Assembly: GCF_004138295.1 (NCBI RefSeq)
Contig: NZ_SCFM01000004.1
Location: 62,001 to 126,000, forward strand
Direction: 5' to 3'
DNA length: 64,000 bases
Source: Ectobacillus funiculus
GTDB taxonomy: Bacteria; Bacillota; Bacilli; Bacillales; Bacillaceae_G
In this document: piece by piece, positions 8,930 through 16,337 of the stretch
How the letters are laid out: every line of letters starts with the position of its first letter
Numbering within the stretch: position 1 is the stretch's first letter
Notes under the pieces: generated by a model
What the model was told of the DNA's origin: nothing
The model's database searches: none
What the model saw: the letters and a program-made list of their open reading frames with translations, nothing else
Made by a program: the position numbers and the translations under genes

Positions 8930-8963
8930 ATTTCGTAATTTTGAGGGAGAGGTAAGTACATGA

Positions 8964-9013
8964 TACGTCGAATGGTCTTCTAGCTAGAAATTTATACTTT
9001 TTTAAAATGTAAA
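8964..9013 (+). repeat. Dispersed repeat, half copy D
   Basis: TACGTCGAAT, then TTCTAGCTAGAAATTTATAC, then AATGTAAA match the right half of copy B at 12768-12873 almost base for base. The left half is missing. Confidence 0.6.
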
Positions 9014-9079
9014 AAATTGAAAAGCACATGACTGGAAATCAAGTGAATCTTAAATACATATAATTGAGGGGGAAATACA

Positions 9080-9469
9080 TTGATATTACGGAAGTCCATG
9101 TCTCTTCTAGGAATAGGTTCAGCACAGATAGATCTTGTCCTACTTAAAAAAACATATAGACCGGATGAATATATTAACGGACATTTCTTAATTAAAGGGG
9201 GCACCGTTGAACAACAAATTAAACGAATTGAGTGTGATTTAGCTATGATTAACCATTCTACAGGTTTAGAACAAATAATTGATACAACAATCATTTTAAC
9301 ATCAAGACTTATTTATTCTGAAGAATCAAATAAACTGCCATTTACCTTTAAGCTACCAGCTTTTATGCCGATTTCCTCAAAAGAGATATCGTACTGTTTT
9401 AGAACAAAACTTACTTTTGATGAAGGTGTACAAAGCAAGGATCAAGATACAATCCAAATCATCCAATAA
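9080..9469 (+). CDS. Spo0M-like protein, N-terminal arrestin-like half only
   Basis: A 129-residue protein resembling the N-terminal domain of Spo0M, a sporulation-control protein of about 258 residues. Residues 8-60 show the family pattern (GIGSAQIDLVL, then YRPDEYINGHFLIKGG, then EQQIKRIECDL), and the tail has 'LPFTFKLPAFMPIS'. It stops after the first beta-sandwich, so it is either a short family member or a truncation that kept its start and stop. A TTG start with GAGGGGG upstream is used. It is a single gene; any phosphorelay or cell-shape role is carried over from Spo0M and is unproven. Confidence 0.7.
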   Translation: MILRKSMSLLGIGSAQIDLVLLKKTYRPDEYINGHFLIKGGTVEQQIKRIECDLAMINHSTGLEQIIDTTIILTSRLIYSEESNKLPFTFKLPAFMPISSKEISYCFRTKLTFDEGVQSKDQDTIQIIQ

Positions 9470-9548
9470 TTATTATTATTATGAGGAAGATTCATAGTGT
9501 ACAACCAATCCTTTACTAAAATTCACTTTCATAGGAGGGTTTAGTCAT

Positions 9549-9836
9549 ATGCAGACATCAGCCATTGGATTATTGCGTCGCATTGGTATTATTGAAGGGA
9601 TTTCTTACTTAATCTTACTTTTTATCGCGATGCCGCTTAAGTATTTTGCGGATTTTCCTATCCTTGTCCAGATTTTTGGCATGGCACATGGTATCCTGTT
9701 TGTATCGTTTTGCTTAATGTTACTTATTGTTTGGTTTAGACACCGCTGGTCCTTCATGCGTGTACTTTGGGCTTTTATGGCGTCATTGCTGCCATTTGGT
9801 ACTTTCCTACTAGATATTCGCTTACGTAAGGAATAA
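9549..9836 (+). CDS. ydzA: DUF3817 membrane protein (YdzA-like)
   Basis: A 95-residue integral membrane protein with three hydrophobic helices. The signature 'RRIGIIEGISYLILLFIAMPLKY' near the N-terminus and 'VQIFGMAHGILF' in the middle define DUF3817, as in B. subtilis YdzA. The function is unknown. ATAGGAGGG lies before the ATG, and a terminator follows about 35 bases downstream. Confidence 0.85.
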   Translation: MQTSAIGLLRRIGIIEGISYLILLFIAMPLKYFADFPILVQIFGMAHGILFVSFCLMLLIVWFRHRWSFMRVLWAFMASLLPFGTFLLDIRLRKE

Positions 9837-9870
9837 CAACTAAAAGGCCAATAAAACAATATGATGATAT

Positions 9871-9915
9871 AAAGAAAAAAGCGTTCCAACTTTACATTGA
9901 ATCGCTTTTTTCTTT
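9871..9915. terminator. Intrinsic terminator after ydzA
   Basis: AAAGAAAAAAGCG pairs perfectly with CGCTTTTTTCTTT across a 19-base loop. Confidence 0.7.
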
Positions 9916-9931
9916 AATTTCCAAAAGATCA

Positions 9932-9960
9932 TTGACAACTGTTTTATTAAATTATATATT
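9932..9960 (+). promoter_or_regulatory. Sigma-A promoter for the riboflavin kinase leader
   Basis: TTGACA (9932) and TATATT (9955) are spaced by 17 bases. Transcription starting near 9967 would produce a leader of about 240 nt before the kinase start codon. The leader contains the hairpin-terminator motif at 10091-10160. Confidence 0.65.
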
Positions 9961-10090
9961 GTTAATCAATAGCTTTAATGTTGAGTAAACAAGTGGGTAA
10001 AGTAAGAAAAGACAACCCATTTTTGTTTAGAGAGATGTAGAACTGACCCTACAATACTTTGATACAATCACACATATATGTTTGATGAAT

Positions 10091-10160
10091 ATGGCTTACC
10101 GGTCAACCGGCAGCCCCTTAGTATAAGATGAACCTCACTTATGCTAAGGGGCTCCTTATT
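10091..10160 (+). promoter_or_regulatory. Leader attenuator motif, copy 5 (before riboflavin kinase)
   Basis: A CCGG-TCAA-CCGG mini-hairpin at 10099-10110 is followed by CAG and then by a 16-bp terminator stem, AGCCCCTTAGTATAAG / CTTATGCTAAGGGGCT. This is the same layout as the copies at 14117, 14256, 21542 and 24961, although the arms differ. Covarying 4-bp stems (CCGG, CTAG, CCAG/CTGG, TCAG/CTGA) argue for a conserved RNA structure. A flanking GGCT/AGCC pairing is also possible here. I saw no FMN riboswitch consensus in this leader. Confidence 0.55.
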
Positions 10161-10207
10161 TAGAAATATTGTAATAATTATAAAGAGTACGAGGGAGGTC
10201 AAAAGTA

Positions 10208-10636
10208 ATGTTAAGTTCGAGATTCGGGCAAACAGCTATTCAAGGAACCGTGGTTCATGGCAGAAAAATAGGACGCAAACTTGGTTTTCCAACAGCCAAT
10301 ATCGATTCTCATGATGAACAATTAGAAAATGGCGTATATGGAGTTCGTGTACTTCTGAATGAAAAGGAATATACAGGGATTATGAACGTTGGTGTTAAAC
10401 CCACATTCGATTCAAATGTATCAAGAACTATTGAAGTACATCTTCTGGATTTTGTAAACGATATTTACGGGGAGTCTCTAGAGTGTCGCGTTCTTTTTAA
10501 AGTAAGGAATGAACAAAAATTCCCCTCAATAGTCCATTTAAAACAACAAATTATGAACGATATTCTCTACGTTAAACAAACATTGAAACGCCTCAAGAGT
10601 TTCAATGAAAACAACAGGGAGATACATGCTTTATAA
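10208..10636 (+). CDS. Stand-alone riboflavin kinase (RibR-like / RibF C-terminal domain)
   Basis: A 142-residue protein equal to the flavokinase domain of bifunctional RibF, without the FMN adenylyltransferase half. Seen: 'GTVVHGRKIGRKLGFPTANI' at residues 13-32 with the conserved Gly-rich loop and PTAN, 'NGVYGVRV' near 44, 'MNVGVKPTF' near 60, and 'EVHLLDF' near 78 with the catalytic Glu. It phosphorylates riboflavin to FMN. In B. subtilis the comparable RibR sits in the ytmI sulfur operon. Here it opens a sulfonate locus whose monooxygenase and nitroreductase need flavin, so local FMN supply is a likely purpose. The ATG follows GAGGGAGG. Confidence 0.85.
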   Translation: MLSSRFGQTAIQGTVVHGRKIGRKLGFPTANIDSHDEQLENGVYGVRVLLNEKEYTGIMNVGVKPTFDSNVSRTIEVHLLDFVNDIYGESLECRVLFKVRNEQKFPSIVHLKQQIMNDILYVKQTLKRLKSFNENNREIHAL

Positions 10637-10661
10637 AAAATATGCCGACTGGATCACTAGA

Positions 10662-10709
10662 GGCTCTCAATTTTCAGGGTGAATTTCATCTGAAACTGAG
10701 GGCCTTTTT
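10662..10709 (+). terminator. Intrinsic terminator after riboflavin kinase
   Basis: GGCTCTCAATTTTCAG pairs with CTGAAACTGAGGGCC, with small bulges, followed by TTTTTG. Confidence 0.75.
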
Positions 10710-10840
10710 GTTTGTAAAGAAGTGAAAGGAGAAGAGGGAGGATGGAGAATTCGCTATAAAACAAATGATTGATTTAAACTTGCAAAAAAGTAAAGGACAT
10801 CTTTTGGATTTTTAAACAGATATTTAGGGAGGAATTGTAT

Positions 10841-11248
10841 ATGTCGGAGATTGTTTTGAACTCACAGCATATTTTTAGAAAAGAAGCAGGGAGGACCTCG
10901 TTAAAACAAAATGAGTATCTAAATTTGCCTGATTTACAGTTCTTTAATTGGTGCAATCAACAGTATCGATTGAACAGAGGGATATATAATACCATCGATG
11001 AATGGTTTTATCATTATGGTATCAAGGAAATTCTTTCCCGTCGAATCTATATTCTAGCATTCTTAGGATTCGTTCAAGAAACAGAACAAGAGTCCGATCA
11101 ACATAAATTTATACGATTTGGAAATAGAGGTCTTACTAAACAGCTGACTGAGTTTATAGCTATACAAGATAAAGAAAGTAAACAGAACAAAAAGAGCTCT
11201 GCAATGCGTAGCCATTTTATACGTAATACGTCGAAACTTCCTGAATAG
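10841..11248 (+). CDS. Hypothetical protein in MFS operon, 135 residues
   Basis: An unrecognised soluble protein beginning 'MSEIVLNSQHIF'. It has an aromatic-rich middle (FFNWCNQQYRLNRGIY, DEWFYHYG) and a basic Lys/Asn-rich C-terminal tail. The ATG at 10841 sits eight bases after AGGGAGGA; a TTG two codons earlier is the alternative. Its stop lies 13 bases before the MFS start, so the two genes form an operon. No domain is recognised. A compact alpha-helical regulator would fit the size and charge, but that is a guess. Confidence 0.6.
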   Translation: MSEIVLNSQHIFRKEAGRTSLKQNEYLNLPDLQFFNWCNQQYRLNRGIYNTIDEWFYHYGIKEILSRRIYILAFLGFVQETEQESDQHKFIRFGNRGLTKQLTEFIAIQDKESKQNKKSSAMRSHFIRNTSKLPE

Positions 11249-11261
11249 GAGGAGGGTATTC

Positions 11262-12725
11262 ATGGGATATGACCCCAACGAAGAGTCTGTACCCTCCTAC
11301 CGGCTTTCTTTAATAACCTTATTTATTGGTTCGTTTGTAGCAGTCTATCACGTTGTATCGCTAAATGTTTCATTGCCGGGATTCATTCAAATCTTTCACT
11401 CCGAGTTAGGAACTGTTCAATGGCTCATTACAGGATTTACACTAGCAACCGGAATTATAGCTCCCATTAGCAGCTATTTGGGTAACCGTTTCAGCAACAA
11501 GAAATTATTCTTGTTTTCTATTTTTGGATTGACTGTTAGCTCCATTCTTTGCTCGTTTGCTTGGAATGTTTATGTATTAATTATATTTCGTATCATTCAA
11601 GGTATATTTTGCGGATTGATTCAACCTGTTTCGCTTGCAATGATCTATCAGACTATACCAAGGGGGAAGCAAGCTTTAGCAATTAGCCTTTGGTCGGCTT
11701 CTACGATTCTCGGACCCGCATTAGCTCCGACTATTAGCGGTTGGCTGCAGGGATATAATTGGCGTTGGATGTTTTTAGTGACAGTGCCGCTTGGTATTAT
11801 CACCTATGCAATGGGGACGAAATATTTGCCTTATTATCGTGTGAACATAACTCAAAGGCTGGATAGAAGAGGGATGGTCTTAGCGATTACTGGGAGTTTG
11901 ATATTATTGTCCCTCTTTGGAAATGTTCATCGGTGGGGCTGGTTTTCTGGAAACTCAATAATCTGTTTAATTATAGGACTGACAGCCATCTTATTGTTTA
12001 TTCAACATGAGTTGAAGGTAAAAGAGCCCCTTCTGCAGCTGCGGCTTTTTAAATCACGCACATTCACCGCCAGCCTTGCTGCATCCGTTGTATTGATGAT
12101 AGGGCTATATTCTGGGATTTATTTTATTCCACTTTATCTGCAGGAGATTCACGGACTATCTTCTTATGAAGTTGGTGTGTTGCTTATTCCCCCAGCTCTT
12201 TCATTGGCATTGGCTACTATTTTGTCGGGAAAAGTCTACGATCGTGTAGGTCCAATGCCCTTGGTTGCTATTGGTGCTATTCTTCTCGCAGCCGCATCGT
12301 GGAAGTTCAGCCACTTGAGAGTGGACACTACTTTAACTTATGTAGCCGGATGGATGTCCATCCGATATATCGGAATAGGCTTGTCCATGACACCTGCTAT
12401 GAACGCAGGTATGCGGGTGGTCTCGAGAAACTTATCAGGACATGCAGCCGCCCTCATCAACTGGCTGCGTCAGGTTTCGGGCGCTTTAGCATTAGGGATG
12501 TTCACATCTATTTTCTATTCGAGGATGGGGGTACATTTGGAGGAACTGAATCTTTCGGCAGGACAAAACGGAGAGAAGTGGGTTCATTCTACAGCTTATA
12601 CAATGAGTGTGGATGATGCTTTTCTCATCGCAGGTCTGTTTGCACTGACTGCAGTACCCCTAGCTTTGTTGTTACATCAAAAAGGAGATGATACATCGGA
12701 GGAGCAGACAGGCACAAGTGCTTGA
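11262..12725 (+). CDS. MFS transporter, DHA2 (EmrB/QacA) family
   Basis: A 487-residue protein with about 14 hydrophobic helices. Helix 1 is followed by 'NVSLPGFIQIFHSELGTVQWLITG', the family's first conserved loop. Motif C is near residue 145 ('SASTILGPALAPTISGWL'). DHA2 carriers are proton-driven drug or metabolite exporters. The position between the riboflavin kinase and a TauD-like oxygenase hints at export of a sulfur compound or a by-product, but nothing in the sequence proves the substrate. AGGAGGAGGG lies before the ATG. Confidence 0.85.
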   Translation: MGYDPNEESVPSYRLSLITLFIGSFVAVYHVVSLNVSLPGFIQIFHSELGTVQWLITGFTLATGIIAPISSYLGNRFSNKKLFLFSIFGLTVSSILCSFAWNVYVLIIFRIIQGIFCGLIQPVSLAMIYQTIPRGKQALAISLWSASTILGPALAPTISGWLQGYNWRWMFLVTVPLGIITYAMGTKYLPYYRVNITQRLDRRGMVLAITGSLILLSLFGNVHRWGWFSGNSIICLIIGLTAILLFIQHELKVKEPLLQLRLFKSRTFTASLAASVVLMIGLYSGIYFIPLYLQEIHGLSSYEVGVLLIPPALSLALATILSGKVYDRVGPMPLVAIGAILLAAASWKFSHLRVDTTLTYVAGWMSIRYIGIGLSMTPAMNAGMRVVSRNLSGHAAALINWLRQVSGALALGMFTSIFYSRMGVHLEELNLSAGQNGEKWVHSTAYTMSVDDAFLIAGLFALTAVPLALLLHQKGDDTSEEQTGTSA

Positions 12726-12767
12726 GTCATGAAAGGGGGTGAGTGAGATAGGCTAGATAAAGAAAAC

Positions 12768-12873
12768 GATTGGCGAGGACAGAGGCATAGTCGCACTTAT
12801 ACTGTATTCCTAAGATTTCCGACTACGTCGAATTCACTTCTAGCTAGAAATTTATACTTCCCTACAGTGTAAA
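12768..12873 (+). repeat. Dispersed ~100-bp repeat, copy B
   Basis: It reads GATTGGCGAG, ACTTATACTGTATT, GACTACGTCGAAT, TTCTAGCTAGAAATTTATAC and TACAGTGTAAA in order. The inverted copy at 63229-63326 keeps nearly all of these blocks, and copies A and D keep parts. It lies between the MFS gene and the first dioxygenase gene. Confidence 0.75.
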
Positions 12874-13000
12874 AAAGGATCATGAACCCGAATGAATGAG
12901 GAATTTTGGTTAGGATTAGCCAAGGGCGTGCAGGAATCGGTTTTGGTATGACTTTGCTATGTATTAACTATTTTCGTTATTTTTGAAAGGAGAATGCTAT

Positions 13001-13927
13001 ATGTCTAAGGTTATTATAAATGAGTATCGTCCACTGGAGCTTTCATATCGTAAGGTTCACAAGGGTACACGTATTCTGCGGCGTCTTCCAGAGGGAACGG
13101 AGGAAAATTATTACAAATTATTTGAAGTGAAGCCTTTAGGCCCAACTATTGGTGCTGAAATCATTGGAGTAGACTTGCGGAATCCAGTCACCCCCGAGTT
13201 GAAGGAGGAGTTGAACAGAGCGCTACTAGAGTGGAAAGTTATTTTCTTTCGTAATCAGCAGATTACTAGTGACCAACAAGTGGCGTTTTCTAAGTTATGG
13301 GGGGAGCTAGAAACACATCCATGGCATCCGCAGGGTGACTCTGATGAGGTTATTCGTTTTACTAAGGATGAAAAGCAGATTGGTTATGAGAATGTTTGGC
13401 ATACGGACGTCACATGGCGACTGAATCCTGCTAAAGCCGCTGTATTACGCCTTGTTGAAACTCCTCCGGCTGGCGGTGATACACTTTGGGCAGATATGGC
13501 TGCCGTTTATGATAATTTACCTGAAGAGATCAAAGAGCGTATCGATGGACTTACTGCCATTCATGATTTTACCCATGCTTTCGGTCCCTCTTTGTCCCAA
13601 GAGGCGTTGATTGCTTGGCAAAAGGAGTTTCCAGCCGTTGAACACCCAGTGGTACGCACTCACCCAGAGACTAAACGAAAGACGCTGTTTGTGAATCCTG
13701 CATTCACTACCCGAATTATAGGTCTTGAGACTGAAGAAAGTGAACAGCTGCTGCAATATCTATTTCAACAGGTTCAAACCCCTGAGTATCAGGTACGTTT
13801 CTCATGGGAGGCAAACTCAATTGCATTTTGGGATAATCGTGCTACCCAGCATTACGCGGTTTCCGACTATTATCCAAATCGGCGTGTAGCCGAACGTGTC
13901 GCGATTATCGGCGAACGGCCGTTTTAG
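13001..13927 (+). CDS. TauD/TfdA-family Fe(II)/2-oxoglutarate dioxygenase 1
   Basis: A 308-residue enzyme. The iron-binding facial triad is visible: HTD in 'NVWHTDVTW' near residue 133 and the distal His in 'DNRATQHYA' near 282. The 2-oxoglutarate Arg lies in 'RRVAERV' near 296, and 'FFRNQQIT' is the usual family start of the core. TauD enzymes oxidise taurine or other sulfonates to release sulfite, and TfdA-like members act on other substrates. Its paralogue at 25089 is about the same length. ATG 13001 is taken because GAAAGGAGAA precedes it. The sulfonate role is inferred from the flanking importers. Confidence 0.85.
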   Translation: MSKVIINEYRPLELSYRKVHKGTRILRRLPEGTEENYYKLFEVKPLGPTIGAEIIGVDLRNPVTPELKEELNRALLEWKVIFFRNQQITSDQQVAFSKLWGELETHPWHPQGDSDEVIRFTKDEKQIGYENVWHTDVTWRLNPAKAAVLRLVETPPAGGDTLWADMAAVYDNLPEEIKERIDGLTAIHDFTHAFGPSLSQEALIAWQKEFPAVEHPVVRTHPETKRKTLFVNPAFTTRIIGLETEESEQLLQYLFQQVQTPEYQVRFSWEANSIAFWDNRATQHYAVSDYYPNRRVAERVAIIGERPF

Positions 13928-13998
13928 ATCACTCTACGGAAAGTCATTATTTTAAGAGAACTACCTTTTTTGAAAATTTAAAAAATACAGAGAAATAT

Positions 13999-14027
13999 AT
14001 TGACGAGAAAAAAGGCAGCTGTTATGA
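13999..14027 (+). promoter_or_regulatory. Sigma-A promoter for first importer operon
   Basis: TTGACG (13999) and TATGAT (14022) with a 17-base spacer. The predicted start near 14034 gives a leader of about 370 nt that carries two tandem attenuator motifs before the binding-protein gene. Confidence 0.7.
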
Positions 14028-14116
14028 TTTAAAACATAGTTATCCACTAGGTATACATAGTTTTTGGGAGGCAGGTTCTGTTAGTTATTGCTTCTGCATC
14101 TTACTTGAACTAAATA

Positions 14117-14190
14117 GTGGTTAGTTACCGACTAGTCAACTAGAGGCGTTTATTCCAGAATATTTTATCCTGGAGTAGAAGCCTCTTTTT
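14117..14190 (+). promoter_or_regulatory. Leader attenuator motif, copy 1 (tandem)
   Basis: GTGGTTAGTTACCGACTAGT begins the motif. Possible pairings are UGGU-UAGUU-ACCG, then CTAG-TCAA-CTAG at 14132-14143, then AGAGGC, which pairs with GCCTCT at 14181 and is followed by a T run (terminator with an inner TCCAG/CTGGA stem). UAGUU in the first loop can also pair with AACUA downstream, so mutually exclusive folds or a pseudoknot are possible. The core is nearly identical to copy 2, 139 bases downstream. Confidence 0.6.
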
Positions 14191-14219
14191 GTATATCTAT
14201 GAAAAAAGGGGGCCAGCTG

Positions 14220-14252
14220 ATGATCGATGATTTTTTGTTTTATACGAATTGA
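14220..14252 (+). CDS. Candidate 10-codon leader peptide before attenuator copy 2
   Basis: ATG ATC GAT GAT and six further codons end in AAT TGA, only four bases before the second attenuator motif. AAAAAAGGGGG stands seven bases upstream of the ATG, a strong ribosome binding site with no other gene to serve. In copy 1 an equivalent stop (AAC TAA at 14108-14113) lies at the same distance, though without a clear ATG. A ribosome stopping here would cover the start of the motif. This is inference from position only. Confidence 0.35.
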   Translation: MIDDFLFYTN

Positions 14253-14255
14253 ATA

Positions 14256-14330
14256 GCGGTTAGTTACCGACTAGTCAACTAGAGGTTTTTATTCCGGAAT
14301 CATCCGTTCTGGAGTATAGACCTTTTTTTA
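14256..14330 (+). promoter_or_regulatory. Leader attenuator motif, copy 2 (tandem)
   Basis: The core from CGGTTAGTTACC to CTAGAGG is identical to copy 1 apart from one base. The terminator part keeps ATTCC, GAAT and TGGAGTA but varies elsewhere, with AGAGG...GACCTTTTTTT. Preserved core and drifting terminator suggest that the core is the functional sensor or binding site. Confidence 0.6.
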
Positions 14331-14408
14331 TTTAATAACTAGAAGCTGTCCTTATCTTTCATTTATTCACAATGATTCTATGATGGAAAAGTTTAGGGGG
14401 AAAAGAAA

Positions 14409-15443
14409 ATGCATGTAAAAAAGAAAGATACTGTACGAAGTTTTTTAATCTTACTTTCAATGCTCATCGTTATGATATTTATTTCCGGCTGCGGAAAACA
14501 AACATCAAGTACCTCTGGGTCTGATAAATATGAAACGTTAGAGCTTCGTTACCAAGGTTCTGTAAATAATGTTACATTTCCTGAACTGGCAGAGGATTTA
14601 GGATATTTAGCTCCAATTAAGCTGAAATGGATTGGGAACACAACCAGCGGACCACAGGATATTCAATCAGCTGTAACAGGGGATGTTGATTTTGGTGGAG
14701 CTTTTAATGGAGCAGTTACGAAGTTAAAGGCAGCAAAGGCACCGATTAAGTCAGTTGTTGGTTATTACGGTGTTGATAAAAACACTTGGAGCGGCTTTTT
14801 TGTATTAGATGGAAGTCCTATCAAGACAGCTCGGGACTTAATCGGAAAAAAAGTGGCGATGAATACACTCGGTGCCCACCATGAATTTATGTTAAAAGAA
14901 TATTTACACAGAAATGGTTTAACAAATGAGGAGATTAAGCAAGTCACTTTGGTGGCCCTTCCTCCCGTCAGCACAGAGCAAGCGTTACGGCAGAAGCAGA
15001 TTGACGTTGCGGTACTTGGCGGTATTCTGCGGGATAAAGCGCTTGAACGCGGCGGAATCCATCCTTTATTTAGCGATTATGATTTGTTTGGTGAATTTAC
15101 CGCAGGAAGCTATGTAATGACTGAGAAATTCCTGAAGCAAAATCCGAATACGACGAAAAAATTTGTAGAGGCAACTGCCAAAGCAATTGAATGGGCTAGA
15201 ACCACTCCTCGCGAAGAAGTTATCGCACGGTACGAAAAAATTATTAAGCAAAGAGGAAGAAACGAAGATGCTTCTATTATTCAATATTGGAAGAGCACAG
15301 GTGTAGCAGGAAAAGGCGGGGTGATTGCGGATAAAGAATTTAGTGTTTGGATCGATTGGCTCATCAAAGATGGTCAGCTGAAAAAAGGGCAAATTAAGTC
15401 AAGTGATCTATATACGAATGAGTTCAATCCGTTTCAAAAATAA
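14409..15443 (+). CDS. ssuA: Sulfonate/nitrate-type ABC transporter substrate-binding lipoprotein
   Basis: A 344-residue exported lipoprotein. The basic N-terminus and hydrophobic helix end in the lipobox 'FISGCGK' (Cys near residue 28), followed by a Ser/Thr linker. The mature domain is of NMT1/SsuA type, with 'AVTGDVDFGGAFNGAVTKL' near residue 95 and 'DLIGKKVAMNTLGAHHE' near 142. It would deliver an aliphatic sulfonate or similar organosulfur ligand to the permease. It is first in an ssuA-ssuB-ssuC-monooxygenase operon. AGGGGG precedes the ATG. The ssu symbol reflects family and context, not a tested ligand. Confidence 0.82.
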   Translation: MHVKKKDTVRSFLILLSMLIVMIFISGCGKQTSSTSGSDKYETLELRYQGSVNNVTFPELAEDLGYLAPIKLKWIGNTTSGPQDIQSAVTGDVDFGGAFNGAVTKLKAAKAPIKSVVGYYGVDKNTWSGFFVLDGSPIKTARDLIGKKVAMNTLGAHHEFMLKEYLHRNGLTNEEIKQVTLVALPPVSTEQALRQKQIDVAVLGGILRDKALERGGIHPLFSDYDLFGEFTAGSYVMTEKFLKQNPNTTKKFVEATAKAIEWARTTPREEVIARYEKIIKQRGRNEDASIIQYWKSTGVAGKGGVIADKEFSVWIDWLIKDGQLKKGQIKSSDLYTNEFNPFQK

Positions 15444-15467
15444 ACCAAATGAAAGGGGACTATGAAT

Positions 15468-16337
15468 ATGAGTGTAAAAATTAGCTTTCAGCACGTCAAC
15501 AAAGTGTTTCCAATCAAACAAGAAGGCAGGAAAAATTCTAAAGCTCAGTTCACTGCTTTACAGGATATTCATTTTGAGGTGAAAACAGGAGAATTCATGG
15601 TTCTCGTAGGTCCGAGCGGATGCGGGAAATCAACGTTGCTAGATTTGCTTGGGGGTTTAACGAAGCCGACATCTGGTCAGATCCTATTAGATGGAAAGCC
15701 TATCGATGGTCCAAGTCTTGACCGCGGGATTGTTTTTCAACAGTATGCATTATTTCCTTGGAAAACCGCTCAAGGAAATATCGAGTTTGGCTTAGAAGCA
15801 AAAGGTGTACCGAAAAAAGAACGCTCAGAACGAGCTAGACATTATCTTTCGTTAGTTGGCTTGTCAGGCTTTGAAAATCGATATCCTCATGAGCTTTCTG
15901 GAGGTATGAAGCAGCGGGTAGCCATTGCGAGAAGCTTAGCATATGATCCTGATGTCCTACTCATGGATGAACCCTTTGCTGCGTTGGATGCACAAACAAG
16001 GGAGACGTTACAAAGTGAGCTCCTTCGAATTTGGGAGCAAACAAAAAAAACGATTGTATTTATTACCCATGGTATTGACGAAGCAGTGTACTTAGGACAG
16101 CGGGTAGCCGTCATGACCTCGCGTCCAGGAAAAATCAAACAGATCATTGATATTCCACTTGAATCAAGGACAGGCGAAGAAGATTTGCGTTCCAATCCCG
16201 AATTTGCAAAGATCCGTCATGATATTTGGAGCTTGCTTCGGGAAGAGGTAGCCAAAGCGCAAGAGCTTGAGCGAAATAAGCAGTTAGCCCACTCGCATAG
16301 AGGGAATTCGAAGAAAGAGGTGACTATTCATGGCTAA
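15468..16337 (+). CDS. ssuB: Sulfonate-type ABC transporter ATP-binding protein
   Basis: A 289-residue nucleotide-binding subunit. Walker A 'GPSGCGKST' is near residue 49, the Q-loop 'QQYALFPW' near 92, the signature 'LSGGMKQR' near 144, Walker B 'VLLMDEPFAALD' near 162 and the switch His in 'FITHGIDEA' near 196. The Pro-Trp after the Q-loop and the 'TSRPGKI' segment are typical of the NitT/TauT/SsuB group. ATG 15468 has a better distance to AAAGGGG than ATG 15462. It overlaps the permease gene by 8 bases, suggesting coupled translation. Confidence 0.88.
   Translation: MSVKISFQHVNKVFPIKQEGRKNSKAQFTALQDIHFEVKTGEFMVLVGPSGCGKSTLLDLLGGLTKPTSGQILLDGKPIDGPSLDRGIVFQQYALFPWKTAQGNIEFGLEAKGVPKKERSERARHYLSLVGLSGFENRYPHELSGGMKQRVAIARSLAYDPDVLLMDEPFAALDAQTRETLQSELLRIWEQTKKTIVFITHGIDEAVYLGQRVAVMTSRPGKIKQIIDIPLESRTGEEDLRSNPEFAKIRHDIWSLLREEVAKAQELERNKQLAHSHRGNSKKEVTIHG

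Larger units (their letters stand above)
8208..9079. other. Gene-poor stretch with repeat debris and hairpins
   Basis: An 870-base stretch with no convincing gene. Open frames at 8512-8694 (plus) and 8770-8961 (minus) lack ribosome binding sites and recognisable domains; they may be remnants. The stretch holds two tandem hairpins sharing the same arm sequence (8855-8929) and a half copy of the dispersed repeat (8964-9013). Confidence 0.55.

Noticed and set aside
8770-8961. 63-residue minus-strand protein
   Set aside because: The frame spans two hairpins and a terminator; it has no start signal. The sequence may belong to a repeat instead.
10021-10207. FMN (RFN) riboswitch before the riboflavin kinase
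   Set aside because: None of the conserved RFN blocks are present; the only structured element is the mini-hairpin and terminator.
14055-14125. Cysteine leader peptide (TGC TTC TGC codons)
   Set aside because: The frame containing the two Cys codons has no start codon with a ribosome site; the equivalent frame in copy 2 has no Cys.
14034-14190. T-box leader before the first importer
   Set aside because: No AGGGTGGnACCGCG-type T-box sequence and no specifier loop; the terminator pairs with AGAGGC instead.
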